DNA of 64,000 bases from Levilactobacillus lindianensis (GTDB lineage: Bacteria; Bacillota; Bacilli; Lactobacillales; Lactobacillaceae): positions 1-64,000 of the forward strand of contig NZ_RHOD01000002.1 in the NCBI RefSeq assembly GCF_003946095.1, given 5' to 3'. Both the position numbers and the translations under genes were made by a program. Below, piece after piece: positions 24,508 to 32,845 of this stretch. Below the pieces are notes generated by a model. That model was not told the origin of the DNA. It saw nothing but the letters and a program-made list of their open reading frames with translations, and made no database searches. The first letter of the stretch is position 1; each line of letters begins with the position of its first letter.

Positions 24508-26040
24508 ATGGCTGATAACTATTTTGGCGCCATGCTGGTAAACGTCTCCAGTATCGAGCTATCGATTGTTAACTTAAAAACGGGGACGCAGACGGAGCGA
24601 GTCCGCTCCACCGTCGCCATTGGGGAAAATATTTACAACCATGAGGCAATAAATTTTGAGAATGTCGCCGAAGCCGCTGAAGCTCTCCGGGGATTTCTAC
24701 AGATTATCAAGGACTACGGGATCACCAATTACCAACTCTGGGGGTCACAGGCCCTCTCAGCCGCACCAAATGCCGAGTTCATTCGTGACCAAATACTGAG
24801 TCGAACTGGCCTCAGTATCAAGTGGTTGTCGCTGGCTCAGGAGTCCTTCGTTCGTAACGAGGCGATCGCCCTGAAGTTCAAGCCTTATCCACAATTGGTG
24901 GCCAAGAACGCCGCCATCATCGGTCTTAATTCCGGGAGTACCACCTTTTCATTCTTCGCGAATAGCCAGCTAATTGCTTCGCACAATATGAAGTTAGGCC
25001 CCATCCGAATTAAAGAAGTCCTACAAAACCTTCGGGCCACGGCACCTAATCCCGTCGACGTCCTCGATGATTACATCAATAGTAAAGTCGACGACTTCTA
25101 CCGTTTCTTGCCAAAGACCCTGCGCACCACGACTAATCAGGTCATCTTAGTGGGGGCGGCACCGCTCAACAACTACTTCATCGCAACGGGAGAGAACAGC
25201 CGAACCTTGACGCGCAAACAATTTGCTGCCTTCACGCATCAGGTCATGGACGCCTCCAATCAATTTTTGATGGAAGAGCTTCATTTGACCGAAGAAAATG
25301 TTGAGCTCGTCTTGCCAGAAGTTCTTTTGATTCAAAAGCTTCTGACAGTGGTTCATGCGGACACCCTCCACCTGGTCAACCTGAACGTTTTGGATGGTCT
25401 CACGACCAACCAGCAGATCGCAGCAGGTTACCACCCTAATGAGCACTTCGAAGAACAAATCATCGCGGCGGCCAGTGACCTGGCTCACCGCTACCGAGTC
25501 GAGCCTCATCACATGGCGTTGGTCACCCATTTTTCCCTACACCTCTTTGACCAACTGAAGTCTCTCCACCATCTGACCAATCGCGACCGGCTGCTCTTAC
25601 AAGTTGCCGCCATCGTCCACGATATCGGCGGCTTCATCGACACTCATGAACACTACCTACACTCCGACTATGTCCTCAAGCAATCCGAAATCTTGGGACT
25701 ATCTGCGGAGGAAACCCAGATCATTGCAGCTGTATCGCGCTATCACAGCACGCGGACCCCAGCCGAGGATCTGGCGCACTTCCAGCAACTCACACCCGAT
25801 AAGCGGTTGATTGTGGCTAAGTTAGCCGCCATCTTACGTCTGGCCGATGCCTTAGATGACGCTCATCAGCAGACCATCAGCCGCATCTCCGTTTCCGTTC
25901 GGCCCAGCAAAGTGATCATCACCGCCTTTAGTGACGATGAGCTGTCGTTAATTCACTGGGCATTCAACTACAAAGCCCAATTCTTTACGGACGTTTTCGG
26001 ATTAAAGCCCGTACTTAAGCAGAGGAGGTCTCACAAATGA
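24508..26040 (+). CDS. Ppx/GppA-like protein with HD domain
   Basis: 510 residues. N-terminal ASKHA fold (about 1-290) similar to exopolyphosphatase, but the phosphate loops are degenerate: NVSSIELSI where active enzymes have D-x-GSNS, and GLNSGSTTF for DTGGGSS. The C-terminal part (about 300-500) is an HD-type phosphohydrolase domain with VHDIGGFIDTHEHYLHSDYV and RYHS. It is first in the operon and overlaps ppk by ATGA. It may be an HD-type hydrolase or a regulator of polyphosphate rather than an active Ppx. Confidence 0.85.
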   Translation: MADNYFGAMLVNVSSIELSIVNLKTGTQTERVRSTVAIGENIYNHEAINFENVAEAAEALRGFLQIIKDYGITNYQLWGSQALSAAPNAEFIRDQILSRTGLSIKWLSLAQESFVRNEAIALKFKPYPQLVAKNAAIIGLNSGSTTFSFFANSQLIASHNMKLGPIRIKEVLQNLRATAPNPVDVLDDYINSKVDDFYRFLPKTLRTTTNQVILVGAAPLNNYFIATGENSRTLTRKQFAAFTHQVMDASNQFLMEELHLTEENVELVLPEVLLIQKLLTVVHADTLHLVNLNVLDGLTTNQQIAAGYHPNEHFEEQIIAAASDLAHRYRVEPHHMALVTHFSLHLFDQLKSLHHLTNRDRLLLQVAAIVHDIGGFIDTHEHYLHSDYVLKQSEILGLSAEETQIIAAVSRYHSTRTPAEDLAHFQQLTPDKRLIVAKLAAILRLADALDDAHQQTISRISVSVRPSKVIITAFSDDELSLIHWAFNYKAQFFTDVFGLKPVLKQRRSHK

Positions 26041-28202
26041 CGGTTAATTTTGATAAACCAAAGTATTACACTAACCGGGAACTGAGCTGGTTAGACTTCA
26101 ATGACCGAGTATTGGAAGAAGCACGAGACAAGGCGAACCCGCTCTTGGCGCGTGTCCGGTTCCTCGGCATCACTCAAAGTAACGTCGATGAATTCTTCAT
26201 GGTTCGCGTGGCCTCCCTCTCCAAACTGGCAGCGGTTAACTATGCCAAACCCGATGCCTCTGGTTTAACGGTCAAAGACCAACTGATTGCGGTTAACCAA
26301 AAAGCCCACGACCAAGTGGTCAAGCAATATTCCACACTCAATCGGATGCTACTACCCTTGCTAGCAAACCTCGATATCCATTTGAAGGAACCTGCCGATC
26401 TCACCATGCAGCAGACCCGCTTCATTGAAAAGTATTTCAATGATGAAATCTCTCCGGCCCTAACGCCCATGGCCGTTGACAGTTCGCGGCCCTTCCCCTT
26501 CATTGGAAATAACACCTTGAACCTGGCACTCCGGCTCTACAAGAATGGCAACAAGAAGGACAAGCGCTTTGCCACCGTCCAAGTTCCCGGAATCTTTCCA
26601 CGAACCGTGCGGCTACCAGGCGCCGAGAACGATTTCATTCTACTTGAAGACATCATTAAAACCTACATTGGTAACCTCTTCGTAGGGTACGAAGTCAAAG
26701 AATCTGCGACCTATCGTGTCATCCGGGATATGGACTTGGACGTGGCCGAAGAAGATACCTCCGACCTCTTAAAGGAAGTTAAGCAACAACTGAAACGCCG
26801 GGAACACGGGAGTGCTGTGCGGCTGGAGGTTGAAGCGGGTATCACCAACGCTCTGCAACAGCGGCTGGCGAGTCTCATTAAGATCGACAACTATGCGGTA
26901 TATAACATCAGTGGTCCGATCGACCTCACCTTCCTAAGCAAGTGGACCAAGCAGATCAAAGGAACGGCCGATCTCAGCTATCCAGCTTTCAGCTCCGCCA
27001 AAATGGCCGGCGTCACCGCCGACGATGATATCTTCAAGACTATTCGGCAACATGACGTTCTGGTACACCACCCTTACGACAGTTTCTCTGCCGTTACCGA
27101 GTTCATCCGGCAAGCCGCTTACGACGACGAGGTCCTGGCCATTAAGATGACCCTCTATCGGGTGTCGGCTAACTCACCAATCGTGAAATATCTGGGCTCC
27201 GCTGCTCAAAACGGCAAACAGGTGACCGTACTGGTGGAAGTTAAGGCCCGTTTCGACGAAGAAAATAACGTCCACTGGGCGCAGCAACTCGAAAAGATGG
27301 GGTGTCACGTCATCTACGGTCTCATTGGTCTCAAGACGCACTGTAAACTCACGTTAATTGTCCGCCGTGAACCCGATGGTATCCGGCGCTACATGCATAT
27401 GGGAACTGGGAACTACAACGATGTCACCGCCCACTTCTATACCGACCTCGGGTTAATGACGACCAATACAGATATGGGGATCGACGCTTCCAACATTTTC
27501 AATATGCTGTCGGGGTACTCTGAACCCCCTTATTTCCACCAGTTGCACATGTCGCCCGACGGTATCCGCGAATTTATTGCCACGAAGATTGACCAAGAGA
27601 TCGCGAATGCCAAGGCGGGACAACCTGCCTGGATCGAAATGAAGATGAACTCACTGTCCGACTCCGATATGGTGGCCAAGCTCTACGAGGCTTCCCATGC
27701 TGGTGTTCACGTCAAGCTCATCGTACGTGGGATCTGTTGTCTAAACGTTGGCATTCCAAACATCAGCGACAACATCGAGGTTCACTCGATCGTTGGCCGC
27801 TACCTGGAACACAGCCGAATCTACGGTTTTGCCAACGCCGGTGACCCCCAAGTCTACCTGTCCAGTGCCGACCTCATGACACGGAACCTCAATCGCCGGG
27901 TCGAGTTACTCTTCCCCATCTTGCAAGAAAATCTGAAGCAACGGGTCTTTGACATTTTCGCAACGCTCTGGCATGATAACGTCAAGACTAGAGTGTTGTT
28001 GCCGGACCGGACGTATGCCCGGGTTGACCGGCGCGGCTTAGACCCGCTCAACGCTCAGGCGGACTTCATGGACCAGGCAACCGTGCGGAATCAGGCAGCA
28101 ACGGCGCGACCCGCTCAGGCGAAGAACGCCCCGCGGCAGTTCAAACCGATGCTCAGCCCGAAGAATCAACCAAAATCCCCCATTGATCGGAGTCCTCAGT
28201 AA
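26037..28202 (+). CDS. ppk: Polyphosphate kinase
   Basis: 721 residues, PPK1 type. The N-terminal RELSWLDFNDRVLEEA, GLKTHCKLTLIVRRE with the phospho-accepting His (about residue 434), and the C-terminal VGRYLEHSRIY are all present. It reversibly moves the gamma phosphate of ATP onto polyphosphate. It is translationally coupled to both flanking genes: ATGA overlap upstream and a one-base overlap with ppx downstream (TAATG). Confidence 0.96.
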   Translation: MTVNFDKPKYYTNRELSWLDFNDRVLEEARDKANPLLARVRFLGITQSNVDEFFMVRVASLSKLAAVNYAKPDASGLTVKDQLIAVNQKAHDQVVKQYSTLNRMLLPLLANLDIHLKEPADLTMQQTRFIEKYFNDEISPALTPMAVDSSRPFPFIGNNTLNLALRLYKNGNKKDKRFATVQVPGIFPRTVRLPGAENDFILLEDIIKTYIGNLFVGYEVKESATYRVIRDMDLDVAEEDTSDLLKEVKQQLKRREHGSAVRLEVEAGITNALQQRLASLIKIDNYAVYNISGPIDLTFLSKWTKQIKGTADLSYPAFSSAKMAGVTADDDIFKTIRQHDVLVHHPYDSFSAVTEFIRQAAYDDEVLAIKMTLYRVSANSPIVKYLGSAAQNGKQVTVLVEVKARFDEENNVHWAQQLEKMGCHVIYGLIGLKTHCKLTLIVRREPDGIRRYMHMGTGNYNDVTAHFYTDLGLMTTNTDMGIDASNIFNMLSGYSEPPYFHQLHMSPDGIREFIATKIDQEIANAKAGQPAWIEMKMNSLSDSDMVAKLYEASHAGVHVKLIVRGICCLNVGIPNISDNIEVHSIVGRYLEHSRIYGFANAGDPQVYLSSADLMTRNLNRRVELLFPILQENLKQRVFDIFATLWHDNVKTRVLLPDRTYARVDRRGLDPLNAQADFMDQATVRNQAATARPAQAKNAPRQFKPMLSPKNQPKSPIDRSPQ

Positions 28203-29140
28203 TGGAAAACTTAGTCGTCATTGACTTGGGTTCGAATTCGGTTCGTATGACTATCAGCGAAATCGATGGTGATGGCAACCATAAAACCATCGAACAAGTC
28301 AAACGTTACGTGCGTTTATCAGAAAATATGGGTGAAGAGCGTCTGCTCCAACCCGCTGCCATCGAACGAACCCTCGCCGCCCTGGGTGAATTTAAGGCGA
28401 TCTACAGTAAACTCAAGAGTCCCGACATCCAAGCGGTCGCCACGGCCGCTGTTCGGCAGGCTAGCAATCAGAAACAATTTCTCAAATTGGTTAAGGATCA
28501 GTTTGACCTGTCGTTTACGGTCATTTCTGGGGCCCAAGAGGCTCGTTACGACTACCTAGGGGTCGTTAATACCCTCCCGGTTGTCAATGGCTTACTGGTC
28601 GATACAGGCGGTGGGTCGTCCGAACTGATTTTAGTTCAGAACCGGCAAATGAAACACGTCGTCTCCATCCCCTTGGGATCGGTAACCCTGTCACAGGCCT
28701 ACCTCGAGAGTGACGTGGTCAAGGCCGATTCACTCTTCGCCGCCATGACCTTCGTTAACAACGTCTTCAACGATGTCTGGTGGTTACGAGAAGCTACAAA
28801 TCTCCCCGTCATTGGCCTGGGTGGCGCTAACCGAACGTTGGCCAAGATTAACCGCCGGCGTAAGAACTTCCTTAATTTCGAGGATGTTCACGGCTACAAG
28901 CTCACCGCCGATGACGTCTACGCCACCTTGACTCAGCTACTCGGCTTGGATCTCGCAGGCCGCAAGAAAGTCCCTGGGTTGTCCAAGGATCGGGCCGACA
29001 TCATCGTGGGGGGCCTCATCCCCGTGACTCTGCTGATGCGGTTGCTTGACTCGCGGCAGATTACCTTCTCCAATGCCGGATTGCGTGATGGCATTCTCTT
29101 TAACCGAATCAACGAAATCAAGAATGACGCTAAAAATTAA
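28202..29140 (+). CDS. ppx: Exopolyphosphatase
   Basis: 312 residues, the short Ppx/GppA form. Both phosphate-binding loops are intact: VIDLGSNSVRMTI and VDTGGGSSELIL. It removes terminal phosphates from polyphosphate and so opposes ppk. It is last in the ppx-like/ppk/ppx operon and followed by a strong terminator. Confidence 0.93.
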   Translation: MENLVVIDLGSNSVRMTISEIDGDGNHKTIEQVKRYVRLSENMGEERLLQPAAIERTLAALGEFKAIYSKLKSPDIQAVATAAVRQASNQKQFLKLVKDQFDLSFTVISGAQEARYDYLGVVNTLPVVNGLLVDTGGGSSELILVQNRQMKHVVSIPLGSVTLSQAYLESDVVKADSLFAAMTFVNNVFNDVWWLREATNLPVIGLGGANRTLAKINRRRKNFLNFEDVHGYKLTADDVYATLTQLLGLDLAGRKKVPGLSKDRADIIVGGLIPVTLLMRLLDSRQITFSNAGLRDGILFNRINEIKNDAKN

Positions 29141-29141
29141 C

Positions 29142-29181
29142 GTAAAAAATGTCCGAGACTTTTGTCTCGGACATTTTTTAC
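29142..29181. terminator. Bidirectional terminator between ppx and the NEAT operon
   Basis: AAAAAATGTCCGAGAC / GTCTCGGACATTTTTT with a TTTT loop. Confidence 0.92.
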
Positions 29182-29188
29182 ATTCGCG

Positions 29189-29941
29189 TTAATGGCGTCC
29201 AAAATACCACCAGGAACCGCCGAGAACCCCGATAACAATGGCTAGGCTACCGCCGATCAGGCTCATCCAGTGCGTCTTTTGCTTGGGAACTTGGTCAGCC
29301 GTATCGGCCTCCTGAGAGGCTGTCGCCGAGGAAGCCTTGGCCTGTGAACGACTAGATGACGCCGGAACGGTGGCAGTCGATGTTGCCTTTTTCTTGGTCG
29401 TCGGCTTCTGCGACGATTCACTGGCTGTCGCCGCCTGTGTTCGCTTAGTCGTCGTGGCCTTAGTTACTGGCTTTTGTTGTGTTGCTGGTGATTTAGGCTG
29501 TGACAACGCCGGCACGCCAGCCGTCTTGAAAGCAAAGGTCAGTTTATGTGTGGCCTTGTAAACCCCGAGAACATTTATCGCCAGCTTGGCTGTGATATCG
29601 CGATCCAGATGCGTCGTGGTAAACGTATAGAATAATAGATAGTTTCCCGCACTGTCTCGTGATTCTTGGACGTTCTGCGGCGTCTGGCCGGCCACCTTGA
29701 GGACCCGGACCGGCCATTTATTCAGATGCTTGGCTGTCTTAATCTCCATCGTAACCTGATAGGCATTCTGAGCGACCCGAACCTTGGCCGGATGGACGAA
29801 GTATTTACCTGCCATTGAGGTCTGTGTCGTCCCGTATTTCAGCGCCGTATAATTCAGGGACTGGGCGTGACCAATCACAGGCCACCCCAAACTAATCAGG
29901 AGCAGGAGCCCAATCAAAATCCAATGTTTAACGCCGTTCAC
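29189..29941 (-). CDS. NEAT-like surface protein with C-terminal membrane anchor
   Basis: 250 residues: signal peptide (about 1-27), one NEAT-like domain (about 30-150) with SMAGKYFVHPAKVRV and YQVTMEIKTAKHLNKW, a Lys/Ser/Thr/Ala-rich stalk (about 155-222) and a terminal membrane helix ending YFGRH. The SxxxxYF and strand pattern fit NEAT domains, which bind haem or haemoproteins; the haem-ligand YxxxY motif is not evident. GTG start overlaps the upstream gene by 14 nt, so the two are co-translated. Confidence 0.72.
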   Translation of the reverse strand: MNGVKHWILIGLLLLISLGWPVIGHAQSLNYTALKYGTTQTSMAGKYFVHPAKVRVAQNAYQVTMEIKTAKHLNKWPVRVLKVAGQTPQNVQESRDSAGNYLLFYTFTTTHLDRDITAKLAINVLGVYKATHKLTFAFKTAGVPALSQPKSPATQQKPVTKATTTKRTQAATASESSQKPTTKKKATSTATVPASSSRSQAKASSATASQEADTADQVPKQKTHWMSLIGGSLAIVIGVLGGSWWYFGRH

Positions 29942-31088
29942 GAGCCCAGCCTCCCCTCCAGATAAGACTCAAACTGAGTAAGCCTAATCCAACCAGTAGT
30001 CCCATTGGAGACGACTGGTCACCGGTAGCGGGCAATTTAGGTGACGATTGGTCAGGTGTGGCGGATGCCGTTGCGCTCGGTGTAGACCGCGTAGTCTTAT
30101 TCGGTAAGGCCGCTACCTGAGCAGCCTGTGCCTGATCCGCGGCACCACTGGCCGCAAACTGGAATCGAACCGGAAAAACCTGGCTCATGTTCAAGCTAGG
30201 TACCGTCACGTGAATCTGACCCGGAATTAATTTAGCTGTCAGTTGACTCAACTTTGAAATCTCGAACCAGTAGGTCATCGTTTCATTCTGTCCGGATTCG
30301 CCATACGTCACGTGACTTGCCGGAACCGATTGACCATCAATACTTTCTGGTACCACCGCACGGGCCCCTAATTTCAGGGACTTGGCGTATTGCACCTTCA
30401 ACGTGACCCGATAACCGGTTCCACTGGGCGTCACCGTGGCAACGTTCGTGTAATACCGGTTGGCCTGCGACGGACTCATCCTATCTCCCTGTAAGACCCG
30501 ATAGCGCCAGTACTGTCTCGTGGCGGGCGCCGAGGTTGTCGTCTTGGGCTCAGCAGTCACCGGAATCGCCGGACTAGCCGGGGCCGACTTAGCCGGTTGT
30601 TGGGCCAATGTCGTTCCCGCCGCTAATAGATCCGTCGTGGCGACACTGTCACTGAGTTGCTTGGCCTTGCTCCAATCTAACGCAACTCGAGCCGCCTCGG
30701 TCATCTTGCCCACCGGGGTCGTTAACTTAAAGCTCGCCGCGAGCGGACTCTTCTGGCCGTCGACGGTGACCTGGTAGAGGGCCTGCTTACCAACTGTCTT
30801 CACCACTGCGGCCGATTGGTCAGCCACCGTCATCGACGAGATAAACTGAGCGCCGCTACTGGTCAGAATCAATGTCGTCTGCGCCCCAGTAACTTGGGCT
30901 ACAGCTTGGGACCCGAAAAATTGATCCGCCGTCGAGGTTGTGTTCTCCTTTTCTTTTAAAATCTTGACTGGAACTTGATACAGGCCGTCCTTAACCGTGG
31001 CTGCTTTAGCCACGATGCTGGTCCCCAATAGCCAGGCACAACTCACTGTCAGCAGACCTAGGAGCAGCGTTCGCCAACTTTTTTTCAT
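29928..31088 (-). CDS. NEAT-like cell-wall protein with LPXTG anchor
   Basis: 386 residues: signal peptide (about 1-30), a first NEAT-like domain (about 33-150, DGLYQVPVKILKEKEN), an Ala/Pro/Thr linker, a second (about 195-325, SQANRYYTNVATVTPSG and YRVTLKVQYAKSL), a Ser/Thr linker and the sortase signal LPATGD followed by a hydrophobic helix and ARERR. It should be covalently attached to peptidoglycan. It is the middle gene of a three-gene NEAT cluster. Confidence 0.75.
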   Translation of the reverse strand: MKKSWRTLLLGLLTVSCAWLLGTSIVAKAATVKDGLYQVPVKILKEKENTTSTADQFFGSQAVAQVTGAQTTLILTSSGAQFISSMTVADQSAAVVKTVGKQALYQVTVDGQKSPLAASFKLTTPVGKMTEAARVALDWSKAKQLSDSVATTDLLAAGTTLAQQPAKSAPASPAIPVTAEPKTTTSAPATRQYWRYRVLQGDRMSPSQANRYYTNVATVTPSGTGYRVTLKVQYAKSLKLGARAVVPESIDGQSVPASHVTYGESGQNETMTYWFEISKLSQLTAKLIPGQIHVTVPSLNMSQVFPVRFQFAASGAADQAQAAQVAALPNKTTRSTPSATASATPDQSSPKLPATGDQSSPMGLLVGLGLLSLSLIWRGGWARERR

Positions 31089-31130
31089 GTCGACTCACTC
31101 CATTCTTTGTTAGTTAGCTCTTGATAGCCA

Positions 31131-31157
31131 AACGGCCACCGTATCGCGGTAGCCGTT
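31131..31157 (-). terminator. Hairpin between first and second NEAT genes (attenuator-like)
   Basis: AACGGCTACCG / CGGTGGCCGTT on the minus strand, followed only by a short T3; probably a partial terminator or mRNA stabiliser. Confidence 0.5.
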
Positions 31158-31162
31158 ACTGC

Positions 31163-31885
31163 TTATTTCACTTTGATCGTCTTGGTAACGGTCTTGTACC
31201 CGGCCTTGGATGCCGTAACTTTCAGCTTCCAGTTCTTCTTAACGGCGCGCTTCAACTTCACCTTGTAACTGGTCTTCTTGCTAGTCACCTTGCCTAAGGT
31301 TGTCTTGCCATGCTTGACGGTCACCTTGGCTCCCTTGGTCGTCTTACCCGTAACCTTCTTGGCTTTGGCCTTAATCTTCGACGTCTTAAGCGTAACCTTT
31401 GTCGTCGCCTTAAGCGCACTGGTCTTAAACGCCAGCTTGGCCGACTGGGTCATGGCCATCTCTTGACCATTCATGGGCACCACCAGGGTAAAGCCTAGGG
31501 TATGATTCGTTTTCAAGTTCACTTTACTAAACGTATAGGTATTCCCGGTACTGTGCGCGGTAACTTTGGCCGCATGACCATCCAACGTCATTGCCTTGAT
31601 AAACTGGTTCCCAGCTTTGGTCGTTGTCAAAGAAACCGTGGCCCGCTTACTCTTGACCGAGACTTTAGCGGTTAAATTAAAGTACTGTGCCGCTTCGGAC
31701 GCTGTTGTCGTGCCCGTCTTGTAGATATGTACGGGAACACTGTACTTCCCATTAGGTAACTTAGCAGCGTTCAACACTGCCGCCTGAGCAACCGTTGGTG
31801 TCGTGACCGCAGCTAATGGCACGCCACCACCAACACCGGCTAACATGAGGGCCGCACCCAACACTGTCATTGTTTTCTTCATCAT
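31163..31885 (-). CDS. Secreted NEAT-like protein with Ig-like C-terminal domain
   Basis: 240 residues: signal peptide (cut after QA about residue 35), a NEAT-like domain (about 40-155, PNGKYSVPVHIYKTG, SEAAQYF) and a very Lys/Thr-rich C-terminal domain (about 165-240) like bacterial Ig-type modules. No LPXTG or C-terminal helix, so it is secreted or held by charge. SD GGGAGGAATTA precedes ATG ATG. It is the first gene of the cluster, with an extended -10 (TGCTACGAT) upstream at about 31945. Confidence 0.7.
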   Translation of the reverse strand: MMKKTMTVLGAALMLAGVGGGVPLAAVTTPTVAQAAVLNAAKLPNGKYSVPVHIYKTGTTTASEAAQYFNLTAKVSVKSKRATVSLTTTKAGNQFIKAMTLDGHAAKVTAHSTGNTYTFSKVNLKTNHTLGFTLVVPMNGQEMAMTQSAKLAFKTSALKATTKVTLKTSKIKAKAKKVTGKTTKGAKVTVKHGKTTLGKVTSKKTSYKVKLKRAVKKNWKLKVTASKAGYKTVTKTIKVK

Positions 31886-32025
31886 TAATTCCTCCCAAAA
31901 TTTTTAAAAACTCAAACACTGAACACGCTTTCATCGTAGCACTGTTTTAAACCCTATTCCACGATTAGTACTTAACCTCTAAAATAGATTAACTATCCAT
32001 TCATTTATCAGGTGAACGGTGAGCG

Positions 32026-32069
32026 TAAAAAAAGACGCCTAGTCGATGTCTTCCCATCTACCAGGCGTT
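32026..32069 (-). terminator. Terminator of the 102-aa gene
   Basis: ACGCCTGGTAGATG / CATCGACTAGGCGT with T7 on the minus strand. Confidence 0.85.
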
Positions 32070-32079
32070 TAAAATGACC

Positions 32080-32388
32080 TTAACCAATATGATTTTCACG
32101 CAGAATTGCATTAACTTCCTGTTGCACCTCTTCTGGTTTCTTCCACTCGTCAAAGGTGGTAAAGTCCTCCTCCGGCATTACATAGTGCTCATTGACGTAG
32201 TCCTCGTAGGCCTGAACGTGTGGCGTATGCGCGATGTTTAATTGGAGAATCCGCACCTGTTTGATAAGCCCACGCTCGACAGCTAGCTCGGCTCGCCCAT
32301 TCTGGACCATGTTACTAATCTCCATGTACTTGCTACCGTCCAGCCGAGTGATTTCTTCAATCAAGGTAAATGTTTCGTGACTCTTCAT
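32080..32388 (-). CDS. Small acidic cytoplasmic protein, unknown
   Basis: 102 residues from ATG 32388 (MKSHETFTLIEEITRLDG). GAGGAGG lies about 7 nt before this ATG. The longer frame that starts with TTG at 32445 overlaps a TATAAT sequence (32445-32450) that is probably the promoter, so it is not used. Acidic, no membrane segment, family not recognised. Confidence 0.65.
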   Translation of the reverse strand: MKSHETFTLIEEITRLDGSKYMEISNMVQNGRAELAVERGLIKQVRILQLNIAHTPHVQAYEDYVNEHYVMPEEDFTTFDEWKKPEEVQQEVNAILRENHIG

Positions 32389-32464
32389 CCCAAATGCCTC
32401 CTCAGTCAACGTTAGGTTCTCATCCCCTAGCGCTATCTTCTCCAATTATACTAGGTCTGAGGGC

Positions 32465-32550
32465 AAAACAAAACCACTACCAGGGAATGGTAGTGGTCGG
32501 CATAAGAGAGAAAGAGAATTGATTAGAAGGTAATTATTAAATACCTTACG
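32465..32550 (-). ncRNA. Candidate CcpA-controlled small RNA (about 85 nt)
   Basis: A minus-strand transcript is bounded by promoter 32557-32585 and a terminator hairpin at 32473-32497 (ACCACTACCA/TGGTAGTGGT then TTTGTTTT). Its 5' part can form AAGGTA/TACCTT; the middle is an unpaired C/U-rich run with UCUCUUUCUCU (32517 to 32507). No ORF with an SD lies inside. A cre box overlaps the promoter. The layout resembles known catabolite-repressed, C/U-rich sRNAs of Firmicutes. Confidence 0.6.
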
Positions 32551-32556
32551 ACTAAT

Positions 32557-32585
32557 AATATACCGGTATTTGTAAGCGCTGTCAA
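32557..32585 (-). promoter_or_regulatory. Promoter of the candidate sRNA
   Basis: TTGACA (32580-32585), 17-bp spacer, TATATT (32557-32562) on the minus strand. The palindrome ATACCGGTAT (32560-32569) abuts the -10. Confidence 0.8.
32571..32584. promoter_or_regulatory. cre box (CcpA operator) overlapping the sRNA promoter
   Basis: TGTAAGCGCTGTCA fits the consensus TGNAARCGNNNNCA at every fixed position and covers part of the -35 and the spacer, where CcpA binding would repress. Confidence 0.7.
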
Positions 32586-32666
32586 TGCTTTCAAGGAAAT
32601 AATTATGACTTTTGACCATTATTCTTCTAAATGAGGCTGGCCGGTAACTAATCACGGTTAAAATCG

Positions 32667-32700
32667 TAAAAAAAAGAGACCGGGAAGCATGCCTTCCCGG
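32667..32700 (-). terminator. Terminator downstream of tagH
   Basis: CCGGGAAG / CTTCCCGG, then TCTC and T8+ on the minus strand, 146 bp after the tagH stop. Confidence 0.8.
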
Positions 32701-32845
32701 CCCCGCCATTTAGTCTTCACCAAATGAGAGATAGATCCTTTATTCGATTCATTGGGAAATCAGATAAAGGGGTAAATAAATGGTAACTTAAAGATACCAC
32801 GCTAAATGATAAAAATCTATCCCTTTTATCATTGATTTCTAATTT

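Noticed and set aside
32446-32709. 87-codon minus-strand frame
   Set aside because: It runs through two terminators, the cre box and the sRNA promoter, has no SD, and does not read like a protein.
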